This document shows, in pieces, positions 7,715-15,410 of a stretch of 64,000 bases of DNA. This DNA is from DATBLE01 sp963837265 (GTDB taxonomy: Bacteria > Actinomycetota > Thermoleophilia > Gaiellales > Gaiellaceae), in NCBI GenBank assembly GCA_963837265.1, contig CAWIMQ010000006.1, positions 186,001-250,000 of the forward strand. Direction: 5' to 3'. The notes beneath the pieces were generated by a model, which made no database searches, was not told where the DNA came from, and saw nothing but the letters and a program-made list of their open reading frames with translations. Position 1 is the stretch's first letter. Every line of letters begins with the position of its first letter. A program made the translations under genes and the position numbers.

Positions 7715-8821
7715 ATGAGCTACCTGCCGTCCACCCGAGAGCTTCGCGTCCGCCGCGACGCCGCGCAGACGCTGACGCGCCTCTTCTACCGTGAGCGGGC
7801 GGTCGCGCTCGCCTGCGGCCGCTGGGTCCCGCGCGTGGCCGGGCTCGACCACAAGGCAGAGCTCGCGCGAACCGCGTGGGCGGCGGCGCTGGCCGCCGAG
7901 GGCCTACGAGAGCGCGTCTTCGAGCTGCGCTATCCGGAGCGCTTCCTGGACGACCAGGCCGAGGAGCTAGTCCTCGAGACGCCGGATACCCTGCGTGCGC
8001 TCGCCTCCGATCTCCGCGAGGGCTACGGCGCCTACATGACCGCGGCCGACGAGCTCGCGGACGGCCCGTCGCGCCGGATCGTCTCGGCGGCGCTCCGCGA
8101 CGCCGAGGGCCGCATCGCTGCGCTGGGGCCGATCGAACTGGACGAGGGCGACCCCGCCCGTGACCCGCGCTATCTCGCCTGCAGCTTCTACTGGCCGGAC
8201 GTCCTCGACGCCTCTTACCCGTACGGCGAGGGCGTCGCGCTTCAGCTCCGGGCTGCGGTCAGCCACCTGAACGAGGTCTGGGCCGTCGAGACGGCGGGAG
8301 CGATCTTGGACGAGCTCTCCCCCGAGCTCGGCTGGGAGTTCACCCGCGACGCCGCCCGCTGGCTGTACGACGAGAGCCGGCACATGCTGATGGGCAAGCA
8401 CCGCCTCGAGCAGTGGGGCTTCGAGCCTGCGCAGATCCCGCTCGGCGGCTACATCTACGAGGCCTGGCGCGGCGAAGGCCCGCTCTACGGCCTCGGCATG
8501 CTCGGCTACTTCGAGACGAAGAACATTCCCCGAAAGCGCGAGCGGGCGCGGGCGTTCGGCGCGATGGGCGACGCGACCAGCGAGACGGACATGGAGTTCG
8601 ACTGGGCGGACGAGACCCTGCACGCGGCATACGGCAGACGGTGGCTGCGCCGACTGCTCGAGGTGCGCGGGCAGGACCCGGAGCGCTGGCCCGAGGTCCT
8701 GGAGCGCTGCGAGGAGCTCGTCCGGGCCCGGGTGGCCGGGGCGACCCCGGACGACCTCGCCCGCGTCCGGGCGGCGGCAGACGCCCTCACGGCTGCGGCC
8801 GAGGCGGTTGTCCACAGCTAG
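7715..8821 (+). CDS. Ferritin-like-fold protein (DUF455/MiaE-like), 368 aa
   Basis: This protein appears to be a helical bundle with spaced carboxylate and His residues. Candidate di-iron ligands are in HLNEVWAVETAGAILDE and in DESRHMLMGKHRLEQWG, where E/D-x-x-H resembles the second helix pair of ferritin-like oxygenases; DWADETLHAAYGRRW follows as a third metal-helix candidate. No membrane segment or signal peptide is present. ATG 7715 lies 25 bases after the nucleoside hydrolase stop, so it may belong to the same transcript. Ferritin-like superfamily membership is an inference from these motifs. I cannot name a substrate. Confidence 0.5.
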   Translation: MSYLPSTRELRVRRDAAQTLTRLFYRERAVALACGRWVPRVAGLDHKAELARTAWAAALAAEGLRERVFELRYPERFLDDQAEELVLETPDTLRALASDLREGYGAYMTAADELADGPSRRIVSAALRDAEGRIAALGPIELDEGDPARDPRYLACSFYWPDVLDASYPYGEGVALQLRAAVSHLNEVWAVETAGAILDELSPELGWEFTRDAARWLYDESRHMLMGKHRLEQWGFEPAQIPLGGYIYEAWRGEGPLYGLGMLGYFETKNIPRKRERARAFGAMGDATSETDMEFDWADETLHAAYGRRWLRRLLEVRGQDPERWPEVLERCEELVRARVAGATPDDLARVRAAADALTAAAEAVVHS

Positions 8822-8967
8822 TACCTGGCACTCCAGGTGTGACGATTCGGCGACGAGTTCTTCCACGGCGGCGACCGGCGTCGGCGTCCGTCTCCCGTTC
8901 TGTACGCGCCCGGAAACCGGGGGGCCGTGCCGCAGCTATCCAATTTGTAAATAGTACGTCTTACTCT

Positions 8968-8995
8968 TTGACCCCGGAGTCTGAGGGGGTAGGAT
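8968..8995 (+). promoter_or_regulatory. Sigma-A-type promoter of the nucleoside transporter operon
   Basis: TTGACC (8968-8973) and TAGGAT (8990-8995) are separated by 16 bases, upstream of the BMP-family binding-protein gene. The expected start point is about 9002, leaving a leader of about 47 nt that opens with a 6-bp hairpin (CCCCCG/CGGGGG, 9003-9017). An AT-rich stretch at 8941-8967 lies just upstream and could act as an UP element. Confidence 0.6.
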
Positions 8996-9048
8996 CAGGC
9001 GTCCCCCGCCTCGGGGGTCTCATGGTGAACCCGGATCAGGGAGGATTT

Positions 9049-10083
9049 GTGACCACGAAGCGTTTTCTGCCGGCGGCGATCGTCCTGCCGGCCCTCGCTC
9101 TTGTCGCGATGCTGCTGGCCGGGACCGGCGGCGCCGCCTACAAGGCGACGTTCAAGGCCGGTCTCGTCAGCGACGTCGGCCGGTTCAACGACAAGGGCTT
9201 CAACCAGAACCAGCTCACCGGCCTGAAGGCGGCCCACGGCAAGCTCGGCGTGCAGATCCAGGCGATCGAGTCGCACTCCGCCGGTGACTACATCCCCAAC
9301 CTCGCGACGCTGGCACGGCAGCACTACGACGCGGTCATCGCCGCGGGCTTCCTGCTCGCCGACGCGGAGGCGACGGTGGCGAAGAAGTTCCCGAACACCC
9401 AGTTCGCGATCACCGACTACTCGGTGCACGGGCCTCCGTTCTCCGACAAGACCGGAAAGAAGCTGCTCGTCAAGAACATCACGGGCATCACCTTCCGGTC
9501 GGAGCAGCAGAGCTACCTCGTCGGCTGCCTCTCCGCGCTGATGGCCAAGAAGGCCGGCGGCAACACGATCAGCGCGACGGGCGGCGTCAAGATCCCGCCG
9601 GTCGACTCGTTCATCGCCGGCTACAAGGCGGGCGCGGCGAAGTGCGTCAAGGGCACGAAGGTGCTGGTCGGCTACTCGCAGGACTTCATCGCGCAGGACA
9701 AGTGCAAGGCGGTGGCGGAGAACCAGATCGCCGCCGGCGCCAAGGTCGTCTTCGCGGTCGCCGGCCCCTGCGGCTTCGGCGCCCTGGCCGCGGCCAAGGA
9801 GAACGGCGTCTGGGGCGACGGCGTCGACGTCGATCAGGCGTACCTCGGCCCGCACATCCTGACGAGCGCGGTCAAGCGGGTGGATCTCGGGGTGTACCGA
9901 TTCATCCAGGCCGTGCAGAACGGCACGCTGGCGCCGGGCAACGACTTCGTCTTCGACCTCAAGAACGGCGGGGTCGCGGTCGGCAAGATCAGCTCGAAGG
10001 TGCCCAAGGCGTACATCGCGAAGATCAACTCGCTCAAGGACCAGATCATCGCGGGGAAGATCAAGGTCCCCGCGGCCTTCTGA
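9049..10083 (+). CDS. BMP-family nucleoside ABC transporter substrate-binding protein
   Basis: This 344-aa exported binding protein has an N-terminal signal (TTKRFLPAAIVLPALALVAM, then AGTGGAA). It then shows the Bmp/Med family pattern: AGLVSDVGRFNDKGFNQNQL near the start of the mature protein, a central region reading YDAVIAAGFLLADA, and GCLSALMAKK. This family binds purine and other nucleosides for ABC import (PnrA, BmpA, NupN). GTG 9049 is chosen because AGGGAGGA sits 4-5 bases before it; ATG 9022 in frame would put that ribosome site inside the gene. No lipobox Cys is seen, so it may be tethered by an uncleaved or non-lipid signal. It is followed by the matching ATPase and permeases. Confidence 0.9.
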   Translation: MTTKRFLPAAIVLPALALVAMLLAGTGGAAYKATFKAGLVSDVGRFNDKGFNQNQLTGLKAAHGKLGVQIQAIESHSAGDYIPNLATLARQHYDAVIAAGFLLADAEATVAKKFPNTQFAITDYSVHGPPFSDKTGKKLLVKNITGITFRSEQQSYLVGCLSALMAKKAGGNTISATGGVKIPPVDSFIAGYKAGAAKCVKGTKVLVGYSQDFIAQDKCKAVAENQIAAGAKVVFAVAGPCGFGALAAAKENGVWGDGVDVDQAYLGPHILTSAVKRVDLGVYRFIQAVQNGTLAPGNDFVFDLKNGGVAVGKISSKVPKAYIAKINSLKDQIIAGKIKVPAAF

Positions 10084-10104
10084 GAGCACATCGGAAGACC
10101 ACTG

Positions 10105-10134
10105 TGGAAGGCGGGCCGCAAGGCCCGCCTTCCA
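10105..10134 (+). terminator. GNRA-capped 13-bp hairpin between binding-protein and ATPase genes
   Basis: TGGAAGGCGGGCC (10105-10117) pairs perfectly with GGCCCGCCTTCCA (10122-10134) around a GCAA tetraloop, 21 bases after the binding-protein stop. No U-tract follows. Such hairpins commonly stabilise the upstream message or attenuate read-through, giving more binding protein than transporter. GAGAAT at 10138-10143 lies 9 bases before the ATPase ATG and could be a weak internal -10. Confidence 0.65.
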
Positions 10135-10152
10135 TGAGAGAATCGCCGTCTG

Positions 10153-11691
10153 ATGGCTGAAGCCCCCGTCCTCGAGCTGTCCGGGATCACGAAGCAGTTC
10201 CCGGGGGTCCTCGCCAACGACCGGGTCGACTTCGAGCTCCTGGCGAGCGAGGTACATGCGCTCCTCGGGGAGAACGGCGCCGGCAAGTCGACGCTGATGA
10301 ACATCCTCTACGGGCTCTACCACCCCGACGCCGGCGAGATCCGCCTACACGGGAAGCGGGTGTCGCTCGCCTCCGCGAAGGACGCGATCGGACACGGCAT
10401 CGGAATGGTCCACCAGCATTTCATGCTGATCCCGGTGATGACGGTGGCGGAGAACATCGTCCTCGCACAGGAGCCGACGTTCGCCGGGGTGATGCTCGAC
10501 CTCGGCGAGGCGAGGAGACGGGTGCGCGAGCTGTCGGAGCGCTTCGGTCTCGCCGTCGACCCGGACGCCAGGATCGAGGACATCACGGTCGCCCAGCAGC
10601 AGCGCGTCGAGATCCTGAAGGCGCTCTACCGCGGGGCCGAGATCCTGATCCTCGACGAGCCGACTGCGGTGCTGACGCCGCAGGAGGCGCAGGAGCTGTT
10701 CGCGATCATCGCCGGGCTGAAGGCGCAGGGGAAGTCGATCGTCTTCATCAGCCACAAGCTGCACGAGGTGCTCGAGGTCGCCGACCGGATCACCGTCCTC
10801 CGTCGTGGCAAGAAGGTCGACACGGTGCCCAAGGAGGGCGCGACCGAGGAGAGCCTCGCCCGGATGATGGTCGGCCGCGAGGTGCTGCTCCGGGTGGAGA
10901 AGTCGCCGGCCAGCCCGGGTGACCGGATCCTCGAGGTCGAAGGCCTCCACGTCTTCGACGACCGGGGGCTGGAGAAGGTCCGCGGTGTCTCGCTGCACGT
11001 CCGCGCGGGCGAGATCGTCGGCATCGCCGGCGTCGACGGCAACGGCCAGACCGAGCTGATCGACGCGATCACCGGGCTGCGGCAGGCCGCCGGGGGGCGA
11101 ATCAGCGTCGGGGGGCAAAAGGTGGAGGGCCACCACGTCACGTCCCGCCAGATGCTCGACATCGGCATCGGCCACATCCCCGAGGACCGCCAGCGCCGCG
11201 GCCTCGTCCTCGAGTTCTCGATCGCCGAGAACATCGCCCTCCACGACTACTGCTACGAGCCCGACTCGAGACTGGGCTGGCTGTACCCGGGCCGGCTGAT
11301 CGAGCGTGCCCGCAGCCTGATCGCCGACTTCGACGTGCGCGGCGGAGGGCCGAGGACCCGAGCGGGCGCGCTCTCCGGCGGCAACCAGCAGAAGGTGGTC
11401 GTCGCGCGCGAGGTGGCCCGGAACCCGAAGGTCCTGATCGCCGCCCAGCCCACCCGCGGCCTCGACGTGGGCGCGATCGAGTACGTGCACCGGCGGCTCG
11501 TGGCCGAGCGGGGCGAGGGACGGGCCGTCCTCCTCGTCTCGCTCGAGCTCGACGAGATCCTCTCGCTCTCCGACCGGATTCTCGTCATCTTCGAGGGCGA
11601 GATCGTGGGTGAATACCGATCGGACGCGACCGAGGAGGAGCTCGGGATCGCGATGACCGGGGGGCGTCGAAAGGAGCCGGCGGCCGCATGA
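10153..11691 (+). CDS. Nucleoside ABC transporter, tandem ATP-binding protein
   Basis: This 512-aa protein contains two fused ABC ATPase domains, as in NupO/YufO-type nucleoside and ribose importers. The first domain has Walker A GENGAGKST at residues 39-47, a degenerate signature VAQQQRVEI and Walker B ILILDEPTAVLTPQE. The second domain has a degenerate P-loop (GVDGNGQTEL) but an intact signature LSGGNQQKVVVARE and Walker B-like region LIAAQPTRGLDVG. ATP hydrolysis is thus probably carried mainly by one composite site. It works at the inner face of the membrane with the two permeases that follow. The stop overlaps an ATG of the downstream reading frame. Confidence 0.93.
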   Translation: MAEAPVLELSGITKQFPGVLANDRVDFELLASEVHALLGENGAGKSTLMNILYGLYHPDAGEIRLHGKRVSLASAKDAIGHGIGMVHQHFMLIPVMTVAENIVLAQEPTFAGVMLDLGEARRRVRELSERFGLAVDPDARIEDITVAQQQRVEILKALYRGAEILILDEPTAVLTPQEAQELFAIIAGLKAQGKSIVFISHKLHEVLEVADRITVLRRGKKVDTVPKEGATEESLARMMVGREVLLRVEKSPASPGDRILEVEGLHVFDDRGLEKVRGVSLHVRAGEIVGIAGVDGNGQTELIDAITGLRQAAGGRISVGGQKVEGHHVTSRQMLDIGIGHIPEDRQRRGLVLEFSIAENIALHDYCYEPDSRLGWLYPGRLIERARSLIADFDVRGGGPRTRAGALSGGNQQKVVVAREVARNPKVLIAAQPTRGLDVGAIEYVHRRLVAERGEGRAVLLVSLELDEILSLSDRILVIFEGEIVGEYRSDATEEELGIAMTGGRRKEPAAA

Positions 11692-11715
11692 GCCCATTTT
11701 GCTGCGCAAGATGGC

Positions 11716-11766
11716 TAGGAGGGTTCCGTGACGCAGTTCCGACCCGAAGGGGCGGAACCGGCATGA
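11716..11766 (+). promoter_or_regulatory. Leader peptide and RBS hairpin before the first permease gene
   Basis: A good ribosome site (AGGAGGG, 11717-11723) precedes GTG 11728, which opens a 12-codon frame ending in TGA 11764-11766; this stop overlaps the permease ATG at 11763. In addition GGTTCCG (11722-11728) can pair with CGGAACC (11753-11759), and a second GTTCCG at 11735-11740 could compete for the same partner. The layout suggests that the permease is translated by coupling to a short leader peptide. Confidence 0.4.
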
Positions 11767-13034
11767 GCGACGACGAGCGGCGCATCGAGGCCGACGAGCA
11801 GGAGCTGGAGCAGGAGGCACCGGCGCCGGCTCAGGGCGCCGGTTACGCGCCGAGCGTCGCCGCGCGGCTGGGAGTGTTTCAGCGGGCCGGCGGCATCGTG
11901 ATGCCGCTCGTCACGACCGTCTTCGCCTTCGGGATGGGCATGATCGTGATCGCCGCCACCGGTCACAACCCGTTCAAGGCGTTTCGCGGGATCTTCAACG
12001 GCACCGGCCTGAACTGGTTCTTCCCGTGGGTGCTCGGCCAGGACCGGGCGGACGCGGCCTTCAACCTCCAGCAGACGCTGCTGCTGACGACGGCGCTGAT
12101 CCTGGCCGGGCTCGCCGTCTCGTTCGCGTTCAAGTGCGGCCTGTTCAACATCGGGGGCCAGGGCCAGTATCTCGTCGGCGCCTTCGTCTCCGCCTGGGTG
12201 GGCTCCTCGTTCGTGCACATGGCATCGGGGCTGCACATCGTTCTCGCCGTCGTGCTCGCCGGGCTCGCCGGGGCGGCCTGGGCGGCGATCGCCGGCTTCC
12301 TGAAGGCGACCGTGGGCGTGCACGAGGTGATCTCGACGATCATGCTGAACTGGATCGCAACCTGGGTGATCGAGGCGCTCGTCGGCCAGGGAGGCCAGCT
12401 CCAGAACCACGTCGACAAGTCCGTCCCGGTCTCGAGCGACATCGCCCCGGGTGCGCACCTGCCGGTCTTCTGGGGCGATCCGGTCCTGCAGGGACTGCAC
12501 GTCGGGCTCTTCATCGCCCTCGCCATGCCGGTCGTGTTCTGGCTGCTGCTCAACCGGACGACGCTCGGCTACGAGGTGCGCGCCACCGGCTTCAACCCGG
12601 AGGCGGCGCGGTACGGCGGCGTGAACGTGAGGCGCAGCTACGTGATGGCGATGGCGATCTCGGGCGCCTTCGCCGGTCTCGCCGGGGCGATGGACATCCT
12701 CGGCTGGCAGTTCCGACTCGGCGTGCTCGACGTCCAGGTCTCGTCGATCGGCTTCATCGGCATCGCGGTCGCGCTGCTCGGCCGCAACTCCGCGATCGGC
12801 GTCCCCCTCGGAGCGCTTCTCTTCGGCGCGCTCGTCCAGGGCACCTCGACCCGCAACCCGGCGATCCAGGACGTCTTCGACCCGAAGCTCGCCGGCAACC
12901 TGACGCTGATCATCCAGGGCCTCGTGCTGCTGTTCGTGGGCGCCGATCTGCTCTTCCTCTACCTCTGGCAGCTGCGGAAGAAGATGAGGCGCCGGCCGTC
13001 GGCGACCCCGCACCCGGAGGGCTTGCTCCCATGA
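11763..13034 (+). CDS. Nucleoside ABC transporter permease (first subunit)
   Basis: This 423-aa integral membrane protein belongs to the branched-chain/ribose-type permease superfamily (BPD_transp_2), as found in NupP/YufP. A soluble acidic N-tail (residues 1-35) precedes about eight to ten hydrophobic segments. The conserved cytoplasmic loop contains EVRATGFNPEAARYGG, the usual coupling region facing the ATPase. FNIGGQGQYLVGA is the family block after the second to third helix. ATG 11763 is preferred to ATG 11688 (which overlaps the ATPase stop) because the intervening 25 codons encode an implausible Cys/Arg-rich extension and because of the coupled leader. Confidence 0.88.
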   Translation: MSDDERRIEADEQELEQEAPAPAQGAGYAPSVAARLGVFQRAGGIVMPLVTTVFAFGMGMIVIAATGHNPFKAFRGIFNGTGLNWFFPWVLGQDRADAAFNLQQTLLLTTALILAGLAVSFAFKCGLFNIGGQGQYLVGAFVSAWVGSSFVHMASGLHIVLAVVLAGLAGAAWAAIAGFLKATVGVHEVISTIMLNWIATWVIEALVGQGGQLQNHVDKSVPVSSDIAPGAHLPVFWGDPVLQGLHVGLFIALAMPVVFWLLLNRTTLGYEVRATGFNPEAARYGGVNVRRSYVMAMAISGAFAGLAGAMDILGWQFRLGVLDVQVSSIGFIGIAVALLGRNSAIGVPLGALLFGALVQGTSTRNPAIQDVFDPKLAGNLTLIIQGLVLLFVGADLLFLYLWQLRKKMRRRPSATPHPEGLLP

Positions 13035-14293
13035 GCGCCGTCTCGGCATCGCCGGCCGAGGTCGTCCGCTGGGCGGTCGCGCCGCGGAGGATCGCCTGGG
13101 GAGCGATCGGGCTCGCCGCGCTCGGCTTCTGGCTCGTCCTCCCGCCGGTGGAGCACCGGTCGGCCGTCTGGCCGTTCGCGTTCAGCGCGGTCGCCGCGGC
13201 GGCCGGGGTGTGGGCCGCGCTCGAAGGCGAGCGCAAGATCGGCTGGGGAGCGGTCGGCGTCGCCGGGATCTGCGCGCTCCTCGGCTGGGGAGCCACCCAG
13301 TCGAGCGTCGCGCACCTCGACGGGGCGCTCACCACCTCGTCTGGCGCCGGCGTCGTCGACTGGGGCCAGTTGATCTACAACATGTTCGTCTTCGCGACGC
13401 CGATCGCCTTCGCGGCGATCGGCGGGATGTTCTCCGAGCGGAGCGGCGTCGTGAACATCGGCCTCGAGGGAATGATGCTGTCCGGCTGCTTCTTCGGCAT
13501 CCTCGGCGCGGACAAGCTCAACTCCTGGGAGCTCGGGCTCGTCACCGCGGGCATCTCGGGGGGCGTGCTCGGCCTCATCCACGCGTTCTTCGCCATCCAC
13601 ATGCGTGCCGACCAGATCGTCGGCGGGACGGCGATCAACTTCCTCGCCCTCGGCATCACCGGCTACTTCTTCATCCAGATCTACGGCCTGAACGGAACCC
13701 CGGGGACGGGCGTGCCCACGATCCCGGACGTGAAGCTCCACTTCCTGAACCACATCCCGCCCAAGAACGCCGGGCACGTGAGCTTCTGGTACCAGGCGAT
13801 CGGCCACCTGAACCTGATGATCTGGCTCCTGTTCGCCGTCCTGATCCTCGCCTACTTCGTCATGTTCAGGACGTCGATCGGACTGCGCCTCCGCTCCGTC
13901 GGGGAGCATCCCCGCGCGGCGGACACGGTCGGAATCGACGTGTACAAGACCCGGTACGGCGCGGTCGTCGTGTCCGGGATCATCGCCTCGCTCGGCGGGG
14001 CATACCTGGCGATCGGCTACGTCCACTCGTTCACCGAGAACATGACGGCGGGCCGCGGGTTCATCGGCCTGGCCGCGCTCATCTTCGGGAACTGGCGGCC
14101 GGGCGGCGCATTCGCGGCCGCGCTCCTCTTCGGCTTCTTCGGCGGCCTGGCGACGCGCGTGCAGGGCTACGGATACGAGATGGTCGTGCTCGTCCAGGCG
14201 CTGCCGTACCTGATCACGCTGGTCGCCGTCGTCGGGGTGATCGGCAGGTCGATCCCGCCCGCGTCGGTTGGACGGCCCTACGTCAAGCAGTAG
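13031..14293 (+). CDS. Nucleoside ABC transporter permease (second subunit)
   Basis: This 420-aa membrane protein is the partner of the preceding permease, overlapping it by four bases (ATGA). Several hydrophobic helices fill the first 110 residues. The family block follows: ERSGVVNIGLEGMMLSG, then IHMRADQIVGGTAIN, and the coupling loop LRSVGEHPRAADTVGID, the equivalent of the loop in the first subunit. It matches NupQ/YufQ-type subunits of BMP-dependent nucleoside importers. With the hydrolases and ribokinases upstream it fits a nucleoside uptake and degradation route. Confidence 0.9.
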   Translation: MSAVSASPAEVVRWAVAPRRIAWGAIGLAALGFWLVLPPVEHRSAVWPFAFSAVAAAAGVWAALEGERKIGWGAVGVAGICALLGWGATQSSVAHLDGALTTSSGAGVVDWGQLIYNMFVFATPIAFAAIGGMFSERSGVVNIGLEGMMLSGCFFGILGADKLNSWELGLVTAGISGGVLGLIHAFFAIHMRADQIVGGTAINFLALGITGYFFIQIYGLNGTPGTGVPTIPDVKLHFLNHIPPKNAGHVSFWYQAIGHLNLMIWLLFAVLILAYFVMFRTSIGLRLRSVGEHPRAADTVGIDVYKTRYGAVVVSGIIASLGGAYLAIGYVHSFTENMTAGRGFIGLAALIFGNWRPGGAFAAALLFGFFGGLATRVQGYGYEMVVLVQALPYLITLVAVVGVIGRSIPPASVGRPYVKQ

Positions 14294-14630
14294 CGCCGCC
14301 CGGCGCGCCAACCCGCGCGCCGGCTGGTCGCTCGCCTGCGGCCTGCTCGCAGTCGCCGCGATCCCGGCCGGGATCGTGCTCGCCCGCGAGTCGCAGACCG
14401 TCACCCTCGTCGACTCTTCCGGCTCGGTCGCGGCCGCCGCGCTCCTCGGCTGGAGCGCGATCGTCCTCGCCGGCCGCGGCCGGGAGCGGATCCTGATCAC
14501 GCTCGGGCGGGCGGGCGGCCGGGGGGCGGCCCGCGCGGGCCGGCTGCTCGGCATCCTCGCCCTCCTGCTCGCCGCAACGGCCTCGCTCGCCCTCGGCTTC
14601 TGGGGCCTGCTCACCCTGTTCGCGTCGTAA
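14268..14630 (+). CDS. Small membrane protein, about 120 aa, unknown
   Basis: I do not recognise this protein. From TTG 14268 it overlaps the permease gene by 26 bases; no better ATG or GTG is in frame before the first hydrophobic region, so the start is uncertain. Three to four hydrophobic stretches are visible: residues about 20-39 (SLACGLLAVAAIPAGIVLA), 52-67, and 93-118 (LLGILALLLAATASLALGF). A basic loop RAGGRGAARAGR lies between the second and third. It sits between the nucleoside transporter and a rodZ-like gene that has its own promoter, so it probably ends the transporter transcript. Confidence 0.5.
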   Translation: MDGPTSSSSAARRANPRAGWSLACGLLAVAAIPAGIVLARESQTVTLVDSSGSVAAAALLGWSAIVLAGRGRERILITLGRAGGRGAARAGRLLGILALLLAATASLALGFWGLLTLFAS

Positions 14631-14654
14631 CGGGCCACCGGCCGGAATACCGCC

Positions 14655-14660
14655 TACAAT
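14655..14660 (+). promoter_or_regulatory. -10 box of the rodZ-like gene
   Basis: TACAAT at 14655-14660 lies nine bases before GTG 14670, with no ribosome site between. This again predicts a leaderless or nearly leaderless transcript. Confidence 0.5.
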
Positions 14661-14669
14661 CGAACCTCG

Positions 14670-15386
14670 GTGTTCGAGATCGGAAACAGCCTGCGCGAGG
14701 CGCGGATGCGCAAGGGGCTCGACTTCCCCGAGCTGGAGCAGGGAACGAAGATCCGCGCCAAGTACCTGCGCGCGCTCGAGGACGAGGCGTTCGACGCGCT
14801 CCCGTCGGCGACCTACGTCAAGGGCTTCGTGCGCACGTACGCCAACTACCTGGGCCTGGACGGCCAGCTCTACGTCGACGAGTACAACGTCCGCTACGGC
14901 TCCGGCGACGAGGTGCTCGAACGCCGGGTGCGCAACACCTCGTCGGCGCGACGGCCGCAGCAGCGGAAGCGACGCCGTCTCGAGTCGAACGCTCTCTGGC
15001 TCACGCTGATCGGGATCGCGGTCGTGACCGGTCTCGTGATCGCCGCCTGGCGGTACGGCGGCAACTCCCCACAGCGCCTGCCCCTGAGCGATCCGGCGCC
15101 GGCCGCTCCGGCCAAGCGCACCGGCCTGCGGGTACGGGCCGTGGGCGGTGACACGCTGCTGATCGTGCGGGCCGGCTCGGAGACCGGAAAGCAGGTCTGG
15201 AACGGAACGCTGACCGCAGGCGACACGCAATGGTTCGACGTCCGTCACGGGCTCTGGGTCTACATCGGCTCGCCCGAGTACGCGCGTATGCAGCTGAACG
15301 GCCGGGCGGCGTCCGTGGGCGGGTCGAAGCCCCGCAGCCTGATCGTCACCAGGGGCAACATCGTCCCGGCCGCGCCGGGCACCTAG
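14670..15386 (+). CDS. RodZ-like helix-turn-helix membrane protein
   Basis: This 238-aa protein has an N-terminal Xre-type HTH (MFEIGNSLREARMRKGLDFP... TKIRAKYLRALEDEAF) with the family motif ATYVKGFVRTYANYLGLD. A basic juxtamembrane stretch follows (RRPQQRKRRRLES). One transmembrane helix lies at about residues 111-126 (LTLIGIAVVTGLVIAA), and the outside domain is of the DUF4115 type (GLRVRAVGGDTLLIVRAG, WFDVRHGLWVYIGSP). This is the layout of RodZ/YmfM, which links the MreB cytoskeleton to wall synthesis. In actinobacteria without MreB its role is less clear, and no mreB is in the window. It stands alone upstream of cinA. Confidence 0.8.
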   Translation: MFEIGNSLREARMRKGLDFPELEQGTKIRAKYLRALEDEAFDALPSATYVKGFVRTYANYLGLDGQLYVDEYNVRYGSGDEVLERRVRNTSSARRPQQRKRRRLESNALWLTLIGIAVVTGLVIAAWRYGGNSPQRLPLSDPAPAAPAKRTGLRVRAVGGDTLLIVRAGSETGKQVWNGTLTAGDTQWFDVRHGLWVYIGSPEYARMQLNGRAASVGGSKPRSLIVTRGNIVPAAPGT

Positions 15387-15410
15387 CTTCAAGGTCGGAG
15401 TCCGACGCCG

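Noticed and set aside
9000..9048. Purine riboswitch in the leader of the nucleoside-binding-protein gene.
   Set aside because: The leader is only about 47 nt with one small hairpin, too short for a purine aptamer.
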